Part shown: piece by piece, positions 43,401-58,400 of the stretch
Position numbering within the stretch: position 1 is the stretch's first letter
How the letters are laid out: the number at the start of each line of letters is the position of its first letter
From: Halichondria panicea
Lineage: Eukaryota; Porifera; Demospongiae; Suberitida; Halichondriidae
Direction of reading: 5' to 3'
Assembly: GCF_963675165.1 (NCBI RefSeq)
Contig: NC_087385.1
Span: 3,286,501-3,350,500 of the forward strand
DNA length: 64,000 bases
Notes under the pieces: model-generated
Seen by the model: the letters and a program-made list of their open reading frames with translations, nothing else
Told to the model about the DNA's origin: nothing
The model's database searches: none
Program-made: the position numbers and the translations under genes

Positions 43401-46400
43401 TCACTCGCTCTTTTGTTTATTGAATAGTTATTGAGTTGCACTCACGTACATTGTCATGAGTACTTCTTTGATTAATATTCTTCTTTGAGTAATATTCGTT
43501 CACTAACTTCACAAAACTGAACATGAAATAAACAATAGTATTTAATATGCCCAGGCCATAATTTATGGCCTGTATTTCTGTACAACTTGTCTTGTAGCCT
43601 ATATCTATATACTGTCATTGTAAAGCTTGGATCTTGCCACTTGCTGCATGTACGTACATGTACTTGCCTGCTGTACCTTAGGCCTTTAGTGCATCAAACC
43701 ACACCCATAGCCATAGGCATAGGTCAAAGGTCGTCAACTATCGAACACTCAACTAGCGAAGGCTCAACTAGCGATCACTCAACTAGCGAAGCTCAACTAG
43801 CGATCACTCAACTAGCGAAGGCTCAACTAGCGAAGCTCAACTGCAGAACACCAAGTTGAGAACACAACTGCTGAGTGACCTTCAGGGCCACCGTAGATGA
43901 TCTTTTTCAGCGACTTCTGGCCCTGCTCAATGGATTTGAGCCCTGCCCTTCCCAAAATCCTGGCTACGCCACTGAAATAGCTAGCTTCTTTAGCAGCTTT
44001 TTCTGGCCAACAAAAAGCTTGCGCTTTAGTGCAAGGCTAACTCATAAGTTGAATAGAAAGTTTGTGCGAACAGATGATGCTATGAAAGATTCTGAAGAGA
44101 CTGCTACAGCCTTCAATGTGAGTTAAACTAGCCATAACTTGAGAAAGAAGCTTTAGTTTGCTAATCCACGAATCAGTTACAGCTGGAAAAGACACACACA
44201 CACACACAGTCAGCTTTACCGTAGACTCGCAAGCCACTCCCTTTTCTCTGATTGGACGGGGGCGGGAGAAAAGGGACAGGGACTGGTGACTCTGGGCTAC
44301 AGCTTGTGTAAATCAGGAATGCTATTAAATGTCACGTGCAAATTATCCAGATGCGTCAAAAGCTAAAGACACATGCACAGAAGACAAGTACCGTATTCAC
44401 CCGAATTACCGGGACACTCTATTCTAAGGGACACTTCGGACTTACGTAAGTTTTTTCATTCTATATTAAGGAACAACAGGAAATGTAAATATTTTTACAC
44501 GTCCCGATCTAATTAGAACGAAAAGAGCATGTTAGCTCGATAGAGACTCAAAACTCTTAGAAACTCTCTGGATTCTACTTTCTGGCACCGTAATATGTCA
44601 CTGACGGTTGAAGACACCTTTGTAGACATGGAACCCGCGTACACAGCTTCTAAACTGCACGAAAGACATTTTAGCTGCAGAGCTAGCTGGAATCGAGGCC
44701 GTGTACATACCTTAAATGGGGAAATATTCGTTCTAATTACTACGGGACACCCTAATACAAGGGACACTTCGACTTTAACGTAATTTTCTCTCAAGACTCG
44801 AACCTGGTAGACCAGATTGTTGTACAACTCGGAGATGAAGATCTTGCTCTATTCCAAGGGACACTGCAAGCCGTAATTATTTTTTTGTGTCCCGGTAATT
44901 CGGGTGAATACGGTATACAGCTCTATCTAGCCAGCCTTTTGATATTATAGATCCTTGTACCAGTGTCTGTTGTGCCACAACTTGTGGAATCCTTAGCATG
45001 GAACAGCTGATGAACGTAGAAATCTTGGCAGTCCTTCTTTGAACCGAGGAGTGGCAGCGATTTAAGACAGCTTGTACAAGTCTGACTACTCTCAATTCAA
45101 CTGCTGCCCTCTGCCATTATCTGTCTTGTATTGTACAGGTTATTAAAAGCTTTAGGCAACCAATAACACACTGACTTTCGGCTGCCAGTTCTCATCACGT
45201 AAAACTAAAACACAGCTAATCTCTGCTGGTGTCTTAGATGACTATATCCTAGCTGAATGCCTGATGTCGTTATTACTCCATCATCTTCTCTTTTCTAGCA
45301 CTAGCATCCATTCTCAAACCATGCTGAAACTGTAGCTAAGAAGCCCGCGATCACTTTTGCAGGCTACGCAATTCTACTTAACCTTACGCAATTTTTGGAT
45401 CACGTGGAAAAGTCAATGAATAATCTCTACCCAAATTCTGGTAGAGACAGAAGCTATAGCCCAGAGTCACCAGTCCCTTTTCTCCCGCCCCCGTCCAATC
45501 AGAGAAAAGGGAGTGGCTTGCGAGTGTAGCTTTACCGTATCCCTCGTGCGGCTACGCCAAAGATTGCCTAGTCCAGTCAACCTATAGCCTCGAATCCAGG
45601 CCCATTTAATCATAGGCTTGGTCCATACACGCCCACTACTATGTATTATGCTTTATAGCTAGCTGTGGCCCTCTATGGTGTTGTCGAGAAGGCTTGCACA
45701 CTAGTCTGAAACCAGAAGAGGCTCTCATCTACCTCTATGATGATTTGATGGTCGTGATGTTTTGAACTTGGTTTCTGTTACAAATGGGAGCTTATTCTGG
45801 CTTCAGACAAGCCTTCTCGACAACACCATAGAGGGCCACAGCTAGCCAGCAAGTTTTCTCGACAACGCAATAGAGAGCATAAGCCACAGCTTCACAGAAG
45901 TTAATACGGAAAGAAACTAGTAAACAAACTAGTTTAGGATTTAATTTTACAAAAGTTTACTAAACTCACCCAGATTCTGGGTGACTCAGTTCGCGCATGT
46001 GCACTATCACCCATGCAATAGAGACCACTCAATGTAGTTAAGGCAGGCTACAGCAGTATTTTAAACTAAAAATGAGAAAGGTATATCCTAGTGATAGTTC
46101 ATTGTAAATTAATGAAACTTGAAAGCAATGTAGCCATACACACACACTACCTGCTGAACAGGTTTGGAGGTCACACGACATTTGGGGGTGGAGTTACAGC
46201 TCTTTAAACTTGTTTTCAAAAAGCGGAAAGCTTACAAGTGCAGCCACACCCCCCAAAATTTTTTCTCAAAAAGGTATCAATTTTACCTTTCTTGTGGTTG
46301 GTGGATATAAAGTCTACTACTTTTAGTTTAGCAGATATTCCTAATACGCATATTAATAAGGAGGGCATTAAATAGAAATGATATTCAATTCCTGATTTCA

Positions 46401-49400
46401 TCAACGAAACCCCAGTCAGCACCAGGAACATCACCATGAGTTCTTTCAGAAAAATATAATTGGGGGTGTGGCTGCACTTGTAAGCTTTCCGCTTTTTGAA
46501 AACAAGTTTAAACAGCTGTAACTCCACCCCCAAATGTCATGTGACCTCCAAACCTGTTCCGCAGGTAGTGTTTGTGTATGGCCACATTGCTTCCAAGTTT
46601 CATCAATAATTTATAACCAACTATCACAAGGATATATCATTTTCAAAATTTTAGTGCTGCCTTAACTACATTGAGCAGGCCGTATTTTAATCGGCCTGGT
46701 CTCGAGGCTAGTCAACGTATAGCTCCTTAACCCTTTACTGGTCAAATATTACAACAACAAAGGAGCATGCTATCAACTTGTCAATATTGTTGATATTGGA
46801 GAGTGTCATGAATGCGATTATCCTGCTGACTTGAAACTGGATTGGCTCTAAAGCACTATTGACATTGTACTCCTTTTTTTCTTGTGATCTTATACCACAC
46901 GCCTCCTCCCGCTCGGACGACGAATTCAATACTTCCATCAAGGTCACCACCCCTCTGATAAACCTAAAGGGTAGTAAAACCACCTACAAAGCCTTTGCCG
47001 ACCAGATAACTTCCAAACGCGACATCCAACGTGAGCACATGACAGAAGCTGCATCCACCCTACAAGAGGAAGTAACCCCTGAGCTCTCTAAAGCTATGGA
47101 CCTCGCAAGCCAACCAGGTACCTTGAGCTCACTGCCAATCAAGGAACATGGCTTAATTCTGTCTCCACAAAGGTGCCTTTGTTGATGCCATGGCCCTACG
47201 CTACGACTGAATACCCATCCAGACCCCCACACATTGTGCCTGTGGCGCCGTGTTTGTTGTGGATCATATACTCTCTTGCCCACGCAATGGGTTTCCTTCC
47301 CTGCGTTACAATGAAATAAGAGTTTTAACAGCAAGTCTTCTTAACTGAAGTATGCAATTATGTGCAAATTGAACCAGAGCTTCAGGAGATCACCACAGAG
47401 ACCATGTCCGGGAAAAGCGCAAATACCACCATAGCAACACCCAACAATTATCTGCCCAGTTTGCTAAAACAAATCAGTTTCAGTCTTCTTTTTTCTTAGA
47501 TACAACCTCAGCCTGGAATAACCTGAATTTTAATGTGGATGGGATTTTGCTACAAACTTTTAAGTAATCTCTCTAACGTACTCTTTCGTGTGTACTGTTC
47601 TCTGTCTGTATAAATATTATAGTATCAGGTCTCAGATTAGTATTAGATTACATTTTACAGCTATTTTTTGTTGACCTCTACACAAATTTGTTAATATATA
47701 AAATAAAAAAGCAAGGCATAATTGACTGGTTAGTGTGTCTGTGCGTAACCATTGACCCACGCCCATCTTCTAAGCCAAGTCTTCATTGGGGGCGGCGATC
47801 AAATCAAACTAAGTTGGTGGGTGACCACAAATTCAAATTAAAGTGATGACCCTTTTCCCCACGGTTGCGAACGACCTGTAATGGGTTAACTAGCGGCAGT
47901 ATAACCACAGCTAGGTAGCTGTAAATTAATGCGTCCAACTGCTTGTTGTTCTTCATTTTGTCAATCCTTGATCTGATCAGAGATGAAGGAAAGAGGATTG
48001 GAAACGGATGAACATTAATTCACTCTTCCCTGTGGTTCAATCGATGCATAGCACTAAGGTTGTAAGGGGCGTGGTTTGCGAGGTAGCCAAAAAAACATTT
48101 CTACACACTGTGGAGAATGAACCACTCGCAAATGTGCTTATCTAGCGCGACTCACTTCTATTTAATGATCTGTACCTATTTTTAGAAGTTATAACCAGGA
48201 CACTTACAGCAATCAAAGACACACTTTGAAGCGTATAACTTTACTTTCATGTCGGTCAGTCATTAGCTCTGACTACACTAGCCGCACTTTCTGAGGCCTT
48301 GTGCAAGAGGCCGTGACTACATGTGGCCCACAGAATAGGCGTACTATAAATTGCTTAGGATATGATATCTCAAAGAAACACAACTTTCTTATTTCGAGCG
48401 CGTTACCTTGCAAAAAATTGCGAAATGCAGATAGTTTTCGAGGCCTCTTTGTAGAATTAATGTTAAATGGTCACATGCACCACTTTCGTTTCCAATCCCT
48501 CTCTTCCTTTATCTATGATCTGATTCCGACCTGGCCAAAAAAGTCAGACTAAAGTGCTCAGACAGACTCTCCCAGGGCGGCTGACTAACGCTGTTCAAAA
48601 CGGGTTGCTGGTTGTCAACATTTTCTACGCATCCTTTTGGTTGACAAAGCAACCGCATGTTGCATATGCGCAGAGTAAATGTATTATCCCCTAGATTACT
48701 GATGATTATCACTCGTCCGTGCCTAGTAATTGTCACTCATGCAGTTACTGGCACAGACTCGTGATAATCTTCAGTATCCATAGCCAATTAATATTATGCA
48801 CTCTGTTCATTGAGAAAATTGGTGGTGTGTTTTCTTATTGCCTCATTCCGCTTGCTTTAATTAGGAATAGTAGCCTAAGATCTACACATTTAAATTAAGC
48901 CCACCCCACCTGTAGCTGCTTTGCAGCATGTTTAGGGTGGGCGTAATCTCGGTAGAATACGGTATTTGTTACTATCAGACATATAATTATACCCAGTTTA
49001 TATCAGAAGAGGTCGGACATCACTTGAATTTTCACTAACTAATGACATTTCAGGTCAAATTATAGCCTCCCCTGAAGAGAAGGCCTGCTACTGACTGCTT
49101 ACGCATGCACAACATTATTGGATTTTTTTCCCATAAAATGTCCTATAATACTGAATATATCACGAAAATATTCTGACAAAGTATTGAAAGTCATACACAG
49201 AGCTACAGTAGAGTCTCGGCTATTCCGGCTCTCTGAAGTACGGCCACCTCGATATACGGCTTGGCACGGAATGCTAGCTATAAATATTATGTTTACTGCA
49301 CAAAACTCACCCTGAAGTACGGCCACTCGCTATTCCGTTTACCGGCCAGTGCTGGCTGTCCCAAACAAGGTTTTCAATGTAATTTTGTACGTGTATTACG

Positions 49401-52400
49401 GATGTGGTTTAGCAAATAAAATTGGATTACACTTAAATAGAGAACAGAATGATTCATTATCCTTCATTATCCTCGAGACACACAGCAAAAACGACGAAAC
49501 GCAATTTGGCCTGTAATGTCATTAAAAGGTTATTATTATTGAATTAAAGTTCAAGTGTTGTCCAACCTCTGAGCTTACATTATAGTTCACTGCAACTAGC
49601 TAGTCAGTTTCACTTAGACAACAAGGTAATGATGATTCAACACGAGGGGATGATCACCAGATACAAATTTGAATATTGTGACAGGCTGGGTTAATTTGCA
49701 ATCCTACACGAAAATTACTACACGAAAATTATACTATAACGTAAAGGATTATGCAACGAAATGCTTTTAGAGGCCATTAGAAAATGTTGCACTACATGTG
49801 TGTACGGTAATTATGTATTCGAGATAGCGTGTAAGTTATAAATATGTTTTTGATTTATACGTACATCAGGGGCGGTAGTTCGTTGGGTTCGTACCAACTA
49901 CCCTTTCAGCTAGTATTGACCATTACTAGCTACCTAGCTAACTGTACTGTTGTGACAAAGTCGTACAAAGTTTTCTCTGCATAATAAAAGGGTGGGGCTG
50001 GTCTCTCTACATAACAAAAGGGTGGGGCTTGTTCTCCCTGCATAACAAGAGGGTGGGGCTGGCTACTGGCTGCATTGATTTACACCTGGTTAAGTGATAA
50101 TATTATTATAACTAGCCATGAATCCTTGACTCCTGGTTTAAGAAGAGGAATGTTTCAGGTAAGAGAGTGCATGACACTGCATATTGAACGACACTGCATT
50201 TATAAATCAATTATTAAATTTTATTGAATTCGAAGGGAAAACGTGGTTAATTAGTGGGCGTGCCGCTTTAAAAGTGGGCGTAGTCAAAAATTCGGCACTG
50301 CGCCGGGTGAACTTCTTGTCCGCGCGGACAAGATTGTACTTCCAAGTTCCAGGCCATGATTATTATATGTAATGCACACTGATTTCGTGCCCATTATTGT
50401 TCCGAAACTCTTCAACATTTTCCATGAAACTAGTGCACAATTCCCAACCCATTGAATATGCATGATCTTTTTCTGGTGCGTCAGTACCTGTTTTTATTAT
50501 TCAGTTTGCTCTGAGCTGTAAACCCGGAACCAGCTGCCTATCATGGAATCCTTCTAGGTACACATGACTGTTGTTTGTTATTATGCGTAATTATGCCCTT
50601 AACATTCACACATATTTAAATATCCTTGTCATGCAGTATGTACCTCTCTGACACACCCCAACATTATTGAATCAAAGTGAAGAATATTACTCTAGTGTCC
50701 CTATTTGTTGCAAGTGATTTCATGAGCCAAGGTGGTGCTTGCTTGCTTAGCTGCTGAAACTAGTTAGAATAATATCAAGGGCATACGTATAAAAGAAAAG
50801 CGGGCATGTAACTCCACTATCAGTACACGTAGCTAGCATAGTTCAAATGTGGGCGGAGAATGTGTGCATTTGCATGGAGTGCTAAAAATAGAAATTTCTA
50901 GTTTTAGCATTTAATGGACGTTTATCCGCCCACGCTTGAAATCTGCTCATTTGGAGTTGCATGCCCTCTCTTATTTTGATAATAATATAATATTAAATTA
51001 TTTTATATCTTTTAGCAGCAACAAATACGGTGGACAAGGTAAGAGTAGCTTTTTAGGCGCTCAAAAGATAGTACCGGTATATACACACCTTCACCTTCAC
51101 AAGGCCTCAGCAAGGACGCCTGGTACTGACTGCTTGCGCATGCGCAAAATAATTTTCACGTAGAAAATTTACCAGATATATATACAGACAAAGAATAAAA
51201 ACTCTTAAAGTCATACACAGCTAGAGACAGAGCTCTACGTTTGGTTGCAGCAGCTACTTTCTTCAATCCACTTCTGTACATTGGGACGTCATTGGTTTAC
51301 TAAGCATATACGAAACTAGGGAATAGGTGGCGCATGTGCCGATACCAGGCTCATCTTCAGTGCGGCCTGTAATCGAGGCTATGGTGCCACAAGCTGTTTA
51401 TTGGCCCTGTAGTAGATTGTGGTCAAGGGCCGCGAGATCATTATCTATCTAGCTGATTGTGGCACAAATTGCCGTGTAATAACTACTTTGTTGCCTTGAA
51501 ACCATTTTCTGCATATAGACCAGCGTAGATATGATAACAATAATTATTTGGTAGTTTTATTGTTCTGTTTTGGGTGGCTGGAATTACAATAGTAAATTAG
51601 CAACAGTATGTATGACAATCCGTTAGGTTTGTCTGTTTGTCTGTTTGTAATTTCTGGGTCTACTTACCTGGATGTCATACCACTGCGTTTATAGCATGGA
51701 TAGCCTTCACACAGTAAGTTAAACCATAGATAGTAGAGGAAGGGATTGGAAACACAGGCAATTAGCACTATTTCACACGGACCGTCCTTGCTACAACCTC
51801 AATTATAGCCGCGACCATGGATGCAACTTGAAGTGCTGAGCTTGCAATAAACTTTGTGTGCACTAATGGCAGTTTATGCTAAGCTAAAAGCTTAAAGCAA
51901 GCTTATGATCATGCATAGACAACAATGAACAATCAATATAAGGTATAAGCATGGTCTAACATAATTATACACGAATTATCATTGTTCTTCCAGTGATTTC
52001 TCGGTCCAAGTTCTTGCCACGCATCGACACTGCAGTGACAAAATCAGAGCATGAATAGTGATTTTCAAAATCTAATGGATTGGAAGCAATAATATGGACA
52101 TTGATCTTTAATATTGCTCAGTCTCGAATATAAACTCAGCTTAGTTATGGAGATGCTACCCCGCAAAGATGGCTAGTGGAAATCAACAAATCGGTCAATA
52201 ACTCAAGAAGTATGACATCCCCACTTCCAATATATAGCTGAAGCAATAAAATAACATCATGTACTAGATCTACTACTGTAACCATTCATTTACAATAGAT
52301 GCAATTCATATGTCAGTTCTTACCCCACAAATAAAAAGAAGAAGCTAAGTGTTGTAAAATCTTCAAATTTTGTGTGCTACCAAGAGTGAACATGACTTCT

Positions 52401-55400
52401 AGCTAGTAATAATGTTTCATTTTGTACCTAGCCATGCCTCAAGACAAATTTTAGGGCTATTTATACATTTACTTACCTAGTATCCTCTCATTTGCTTCTT
52501 TTCAAAAGCTTCTCTTGACCTCAAAACCAGTAAAATCACACCTCAAGGTGTCATAGGTTGCGACGCGCACGGTCCCAGATGCCTTACGTTGCAAGCATAA
52601 GCTCACGTGATCCCGTTTCCAATCCCCTTCCTCTACTATCTATGGTTAAACAATGGTAGATTTCGATGTTAGAGCTTTGTTGTCGAATAAAAAAAACTGG
52701 GAAGCTTGAACTTGCACATTGGCAGCTAGCTAGCGCGGCGAGGCACCCTCCGTAGTTACCCGAGGCGCGCATGGGCAGCCACGGGTATAGTAGTCGTTTG
52801 GTTTGTCTGTTTGTAATTTTTGGCTGCCACCACAGCACTGGCGCTTATAGCCTTCACACAATAACTAATAATGGTAGATTCCGATGATAGGGCTTTGTTG
52901 TCGAATAAAAGCGAGCAAAAACTAAGAAGCTTGAAGTTGCACGTTGGCAGCTAAAGTCTACGTACTTTGATACTTTAACTGAAATTCATATACCTTGTTA
53001 AAAAGCGCTTCTATCTATATGCTGTAGAGCTGGTAAGCTCCAACCAGCTAAAAGTTAGCATTTTCCATGTAGAAGTCCGAGGCACACTTGTCCACCACAT
53101 AAAGCATAAATGAAGCCATAATTGGCCACATAACTTCCGGGGTCAAAATCAACACAAATAGACTTTAGCTAGCTAGCTACACGCGGCCTTTATTCGAGGT
53201 ACGTATTTACAGCTGAAGTGATCCCGTACCAAAAACAGTGAAAAAGGGTCACTACAATAAAGCTAAAATTGTGACTTGGACTCCGGGATCCTACTTCAAG
53301 AGTCATACTTCTCTGAGACTCTAGGCTTCTTTGCTGTGATCCTAGACTAGGACCTAGTCCACGTGCATGCCCTGTTCTCAAATGTTTCAGTATTGCTCCT
53401 GAGTTGCTGTGCTAGACAGTCAATAGATCATACATCACTAATGCACCGTATTATATCACTCTTCTAGTTTCTTTATAATCATGTCACCAGCCGAGGGTTT
53501 GCACTTTAGTGCTCTAGTTACAGCTGAAGTGATCCCGTACCAAAAACAGTGGAAAAGGATCACTACAATAGAAAGTCTGAATTGTGACTTGGGATCCTAC
53601 TCCATCCAGGAGTCATACTTCTCTGAGACTCCAGGCTTCTTTGCTGTGATCCGTGATCCTAGACTAGGACCACTAAAACTCCGTTCTCAATGTTTCAGCA
53701 TGCCTCCAGTCTGGTTTAGTTGCTGTGATAGACACCTCAGTCATACATCACTACATGCACTGCATTTTATCACTCTTCTGGTTTCTTTATAGTCATGTCA
53801 CCAGCCGAGGGTTTGCACTTCAGTGCTCTAGTGCTTGCTGTTGTCATTGTTCATCCATAAATAGAAGGTAGCACCTGGTTTGGGAAATCGCAGGATCCAC
53901 AAGGTGAACGTGGGTGATATGTAGCCCACAATCGTGACGTAAGGTATTCTCAGACTATTGTACTGAGACACACTGGTACCAAGCTACTGTAAGTCTAGTC
54001 AGGGAACCAGCGTGGCCAGCTCTGGTGACAGCTAGTAGCTAGCTACCAGTGGCGTAGCTAGGATTTTGGGAAGGGAGGGTTCAAATCGGTTGAGCAGAGC
54101 CAGAGTATGCAAGCAAACGCTGAATAACATGACATTTTACCAGGTCATCACTTTTCCTCAGCAATCAACATGTGCATTACATGGCCCTGCCTACATTTCC
54201 ATTGAATGACATCATTAGAATATATTGACAGATCACAGTGATTCAAGCTAAGTTGGAGTTAATGGATCACAAAGGGGGGGGATCTATCCTCGTCAGCCCC
54301 CTCTGCCTATGCCACTGGCTACCTAGCTGCTAGATATGATAATGATGACTAAGCTCTTTCAAGATTGTATGGTATAGAATCTAAACACACGTCTAGACTA
54401 AGTCTATTTGTGTTGAGGTTGACTTTTAGCTGGTTGAAGCTTAGCTCTACAGCACATAATTATAGATAGAAGTGCTTTTAACAAGGAATTCATATGAAGT
54501 GTATGACCACATTATGAAGCATTTTCTATGTACAGTCAGAGATACAAAAGAAAGGGGATTGGAAACGACCGCCCACGCCCTATGTAAAAGGACTGACATC
54601 CGGTGAAGCACTCCGAATTATTGCGCTCACAAATAATTACATGGAGGACTGCGCTACGGTTTTGTATCCCTGGTTTCTAGCTCTCCTATCCACTAGAGAT
54701 CACTCAGGGCCTGGGAGATACTTGAGAGAAGTAAGCTTATACCACTGACAAGCTCTAAGTCCGTTGTCTTTACTCTGTTTCCAATTTTTTTGAGTTTAGC
54801 TTGAATTACTCTATGTCAACTTTTCTCTGTCCCTCCTATGAAGTCAAAACAGCAAAGGACATTGCTTGACTTGGTTATTATGTATCTAAGTGCTACATAG
54901 AATGGCTTCATGCTATAAATAAGCTGTACTGTTCATAAACGTTTGCAGTATAGTCCTTCAAACTGCTTTAGTATACTTTTAGACACACCACGGGCCTGTC
55001 CCTCCTACGACTTCATAGTAAAGGCTATTTCTTCTTGCATAGCATTTATTTGTCTAGTAATAGTGGCTGCGTGGCTTAGTCGACTTTTTAGAGCTAAATT
55101 CTCTTTACTTTTTAGAAAAATCAACATTAAAAATGATCAATTTCACTGTTTCTATGTACAGCACATTGTAGAGCAGTCAAGACATGCATGCTGACTATAA
55201 ATATAATCCTTTGTAGTTTTAGCCACGCCCTATAACGCGGAATGCTTCACGCAAAAATTTCGTAAAAATTTCGTTTCCAATCCCCTTTCTTTTGTATCTC
55301 TGGTACAGTAGAACCTCGCTAATCCGGACCCCTTTAATCCGAAACCTCGCAAATCCAGACAAACCGGCAAACTGAAAAAGAGGAGGAGCTGTCAGTAGAA

Positions 55401-58400
55401 TAGAGTACTGCGCATGCGCAATGTAAATTGCTTAGCTGAATCAGCAATAATTTTATTGATAAACTGCTCAAGCCACTGCAAAGAAAACGAAGAGAGAGCT
55501 CACTGTATTGGGGTTCTACTGTACAGGGTTTTGCAGAATCTTTGCAACAGCGCTGTCACACTTTGGTTCAGATGAGTAGCCTCAATCCTCAATACTATTA
55601 TGTAATGGACACTTAGGTGAGCATCATTATGCCTCGGTGCGCATGCGTAAGCGAGGTATACAGTTTGTGTGTCTGTGTGTGTGTAGACTGTTACAGCTGC
55701 TCAAGGATCAATGAAGTGCAAGTAAGAGTTTCAGTAGCGTAGGCAGAGGGGGCTGACGAGGCTAGAGCCCCCCCCCTTTTTGTACTCCTTGAATCACATG
55801 CAGTGATCTGTCGATCTATTCTGCACTAGAATGTTGTCATGCAATTGAAATGTGGGCAGGCCATCTGATGCCCATGCTTACTGCTGAGGAAAAGTGATGA
55901 CAGAAGATTCTCATTGCCTATGCTCAACTGATTTGAGCCCTGCCCTTCCCAAAATCCTGGCTACGCCACTGAGTTTCTGTAGGCTTCTAGTCATGTTTTC
56001 TTGGATTTGTATTCGTGGATTTGCAAAATAAAGTTTCGTTCTCGAGTTATGCCTCTAGAGTTGTTCTTACTTGGAATGCCTTTTCAGAAGAGTCTGTAGC
56101 AAAACTTGTTCACCGAGTGTTGCTACTCTACTTATTAGTTAGCTCTGCACTAGAATGCTAGCTATTGGTAGCTGTAAGAGTGAGAAGAGGCTCTGCTGAC
56201 TTGCAGCCATTAATTTTAGACTTGAACTTTTGGCATCGATGTTTTTAACAACAATCATTGTCGATCATTATCCACTCTTTGAGAGTTCCTGTGATTCTGG
56301 ATTCTGCATGCAGCAAAATTTAAAATGTTCGTCATGATAACTATAAGCAATGTGTGTATAAAAGCTAGCTAGTAGCTTTATGTTATATAGCTTGGCACCT
56401 ACACCGAGGCATCAGCACCCACGGTGCTTTCATTGTACGGTACCATGTATTTGTGTAATGAATGAAAGCACCGCGGGTGCTGACGCCGGGGTGCCAATAC
56501 TAAATAACCTAGCTTTTATACACACATTGATCATGATCAACATTTCTGCATGCAGAATCCAGAATCATAGAGAAACTCAAAGAGTGGGTAATGATCGACG
56601 ATGATTGTTGTTAAAACGATCGATGCCAAAAGTTCAAGTCTAAAATTAATGGCTACAAGTCTACCGAGCCTTGCGACTCTCTTCTCACTCTTGCAGCTAG
56701 CGTTTTAGTGCAGAGCTAACTACTAAGTAGAGTAGCAACACTCGGTGAACAAGTTTTGCAGCTCTGCAGCTACCAATAGCTAGCGTTCTAGTGCAGAGGT
56801 AACTGCTAAGTAGGACTCGGTGAACAAGTTTTGCTACGGACTCTTCTGAGAAGGCTGTAATATGGCATTCCAAGTAAGCAAACAAGTAAGAGAACGGTTA
56901 GCCAGGCAATTTAACCCTTTCGCAACCCGAGTCAGCATGAAAATTAGGAGGTGGAGCCAGAGGAGGTTGGCCATGCGTCATCAATCATGTGACATTCCTA
57001 AGGTCTCTGCTCACGTTACCATAGATACCGTAAAAAAATTATGGCTACTCTTGCTTTGCTGAGCTTATAACACACAGCTGTGTCTGTTGATTGGCTGGAC
57101 CAAATTAGCTAAAATAATATTATAGGGTAGAGTATAGTTTAGCAGTGCTGTATGCAGCTTGCACTATAGTGCCTGGCAAGAATCTAGTAAACACTGTATG
57201 CACGAGGGGATCGGGTTGGGTTTTATATCAAAAGAAGCCGGAGAGACACATAAAGTGTTCTTTCAGTCTCTAATGATCGTGCAACACCAGCTAGAAGTTT
57301 ACATAGAACTTATGGTCAATTTTTGTGCCAGCTCAGCAAAAAAAGTGGTGCACGTGATCGTGTCTAACCTCCTCTGAGGTGGGGCTGGACATTACTGCAC
57401 ACACATTGGCACATTGGCAGGTTATGCAAGTGAATTCTATGACTTGTGCAATTGTGTGTAAAAAGCTTGTGTAGGCAAGGGTGCAAAGACTTCTAGTGTT
57501 CTTCTTCGTCTATAGAGGTAGTTCTAGAGGTAGACTTCTACTTCTCCAACGTCAGCAGACTAAAAGGAATGGTGCAAAGACTTCTAGTGTTCTTCTTCGT
57601 CTATAGAGGTAGTTAGTTCTAGAGGTAGACTTCTACTTCTCCAACGTCAGCAGACTAAAAGGAATCCAGAATGCTGGAAATACTTATGCAAGCAGCGTGT
57701 TTCAGTGTTTAGTTAACCATGGGCATCAATTTTTATGAATACAGGGTGAGAGAAAAACAACTGTGCAATTCAGATAACACAATAATTAATTATAAGGACA
57801 TTATAATTAATTCTTAGCGGCTACAAATGTTTTGTTGTATAGCAGTGAATCCACATACAGTGCAGTAGAGCTTCTGAGTGACGTCGACAATGTGAGACAT
57901 GTTGTGTAAGCACTGTACTTACAGACATTAATATTTGCTTGTTGCTGGACGTCCTGACAATGCACTTGCTTTCTTTTTTATCAGAACTGATAATTTATAA
58001 GAACACAGTTTGTGCAGCACATAACGAAGGTAATAAGACTTACGTTACATATGAAAGTGTCCGATAATACTACGTCTTTTAGAGAAATGCTCAAGGAGTC
58101 TAATCTACTGACACACAATTTAAAACTTACTTCAATATAAATTTCAACAAAGATACAAGGGCTTAGCCTGTCCATACAGTCATAGACGACTAGCTGTTAG
58201 TGACAAGAGCAAGCTGACGTCTGGCTATCTCCTAGCTGAGCCCAGGGCTGAGACTATCTCCTCCACATGCACACGGCCACACAGAAACATGGTAGTGCTG
58301 ACTCAGCATTGAAAATTGCATTGTCTAACCGTTCTCTGGTTTGTGTAAGCAAAACTAGGCATAACTCGAGCTTTATTTTGCAAATCCATGAATTAAAATC

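Larger units (their letters stand above)
45885..50090. repeat. Block B: long inverted duplicate of 6.4-8.9 kb
   Basis: Fuller version of block A (see 6395-8895). Relative to A it carries a foldback at 46030-46673 and about 430 bp of retroelement coding remnant at 47035-47460. Confidence 0.85.
42429..50504 (+). other. SEH1: SEH1 intron 6, repeat-filled
   Basis: 8076 bp containing 42935-43139 and 43141-43815 TIR elements, block D, the 44401-44913 MITE, block B with its foldback and LINE remnants, and the 47978-48517 element. The exon 6 to exon 7 phase (0/0) and protein continuity are intact, so I see no missing exon. Confidence 0.85.

Noticed and set aside
44513-44827. 104-residue minus-strand ORF in block D
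   Set aside because: It lies within a MITE and is not maintained in the block C copy.
46216-46533. 105-residue minus-strand ORF
   Set aside because: It lies in the arms and centre of the foldback 46030-46673; not a gene.
51012-51040. Possible micro-exon (TTTTAGCAGCAACAAATACGG followed by a GTAAGA donor)
   Set aside because: Exons 7 and 8 of SEH1 already join in phase and match the conserved protein, so no extra exon is needed.
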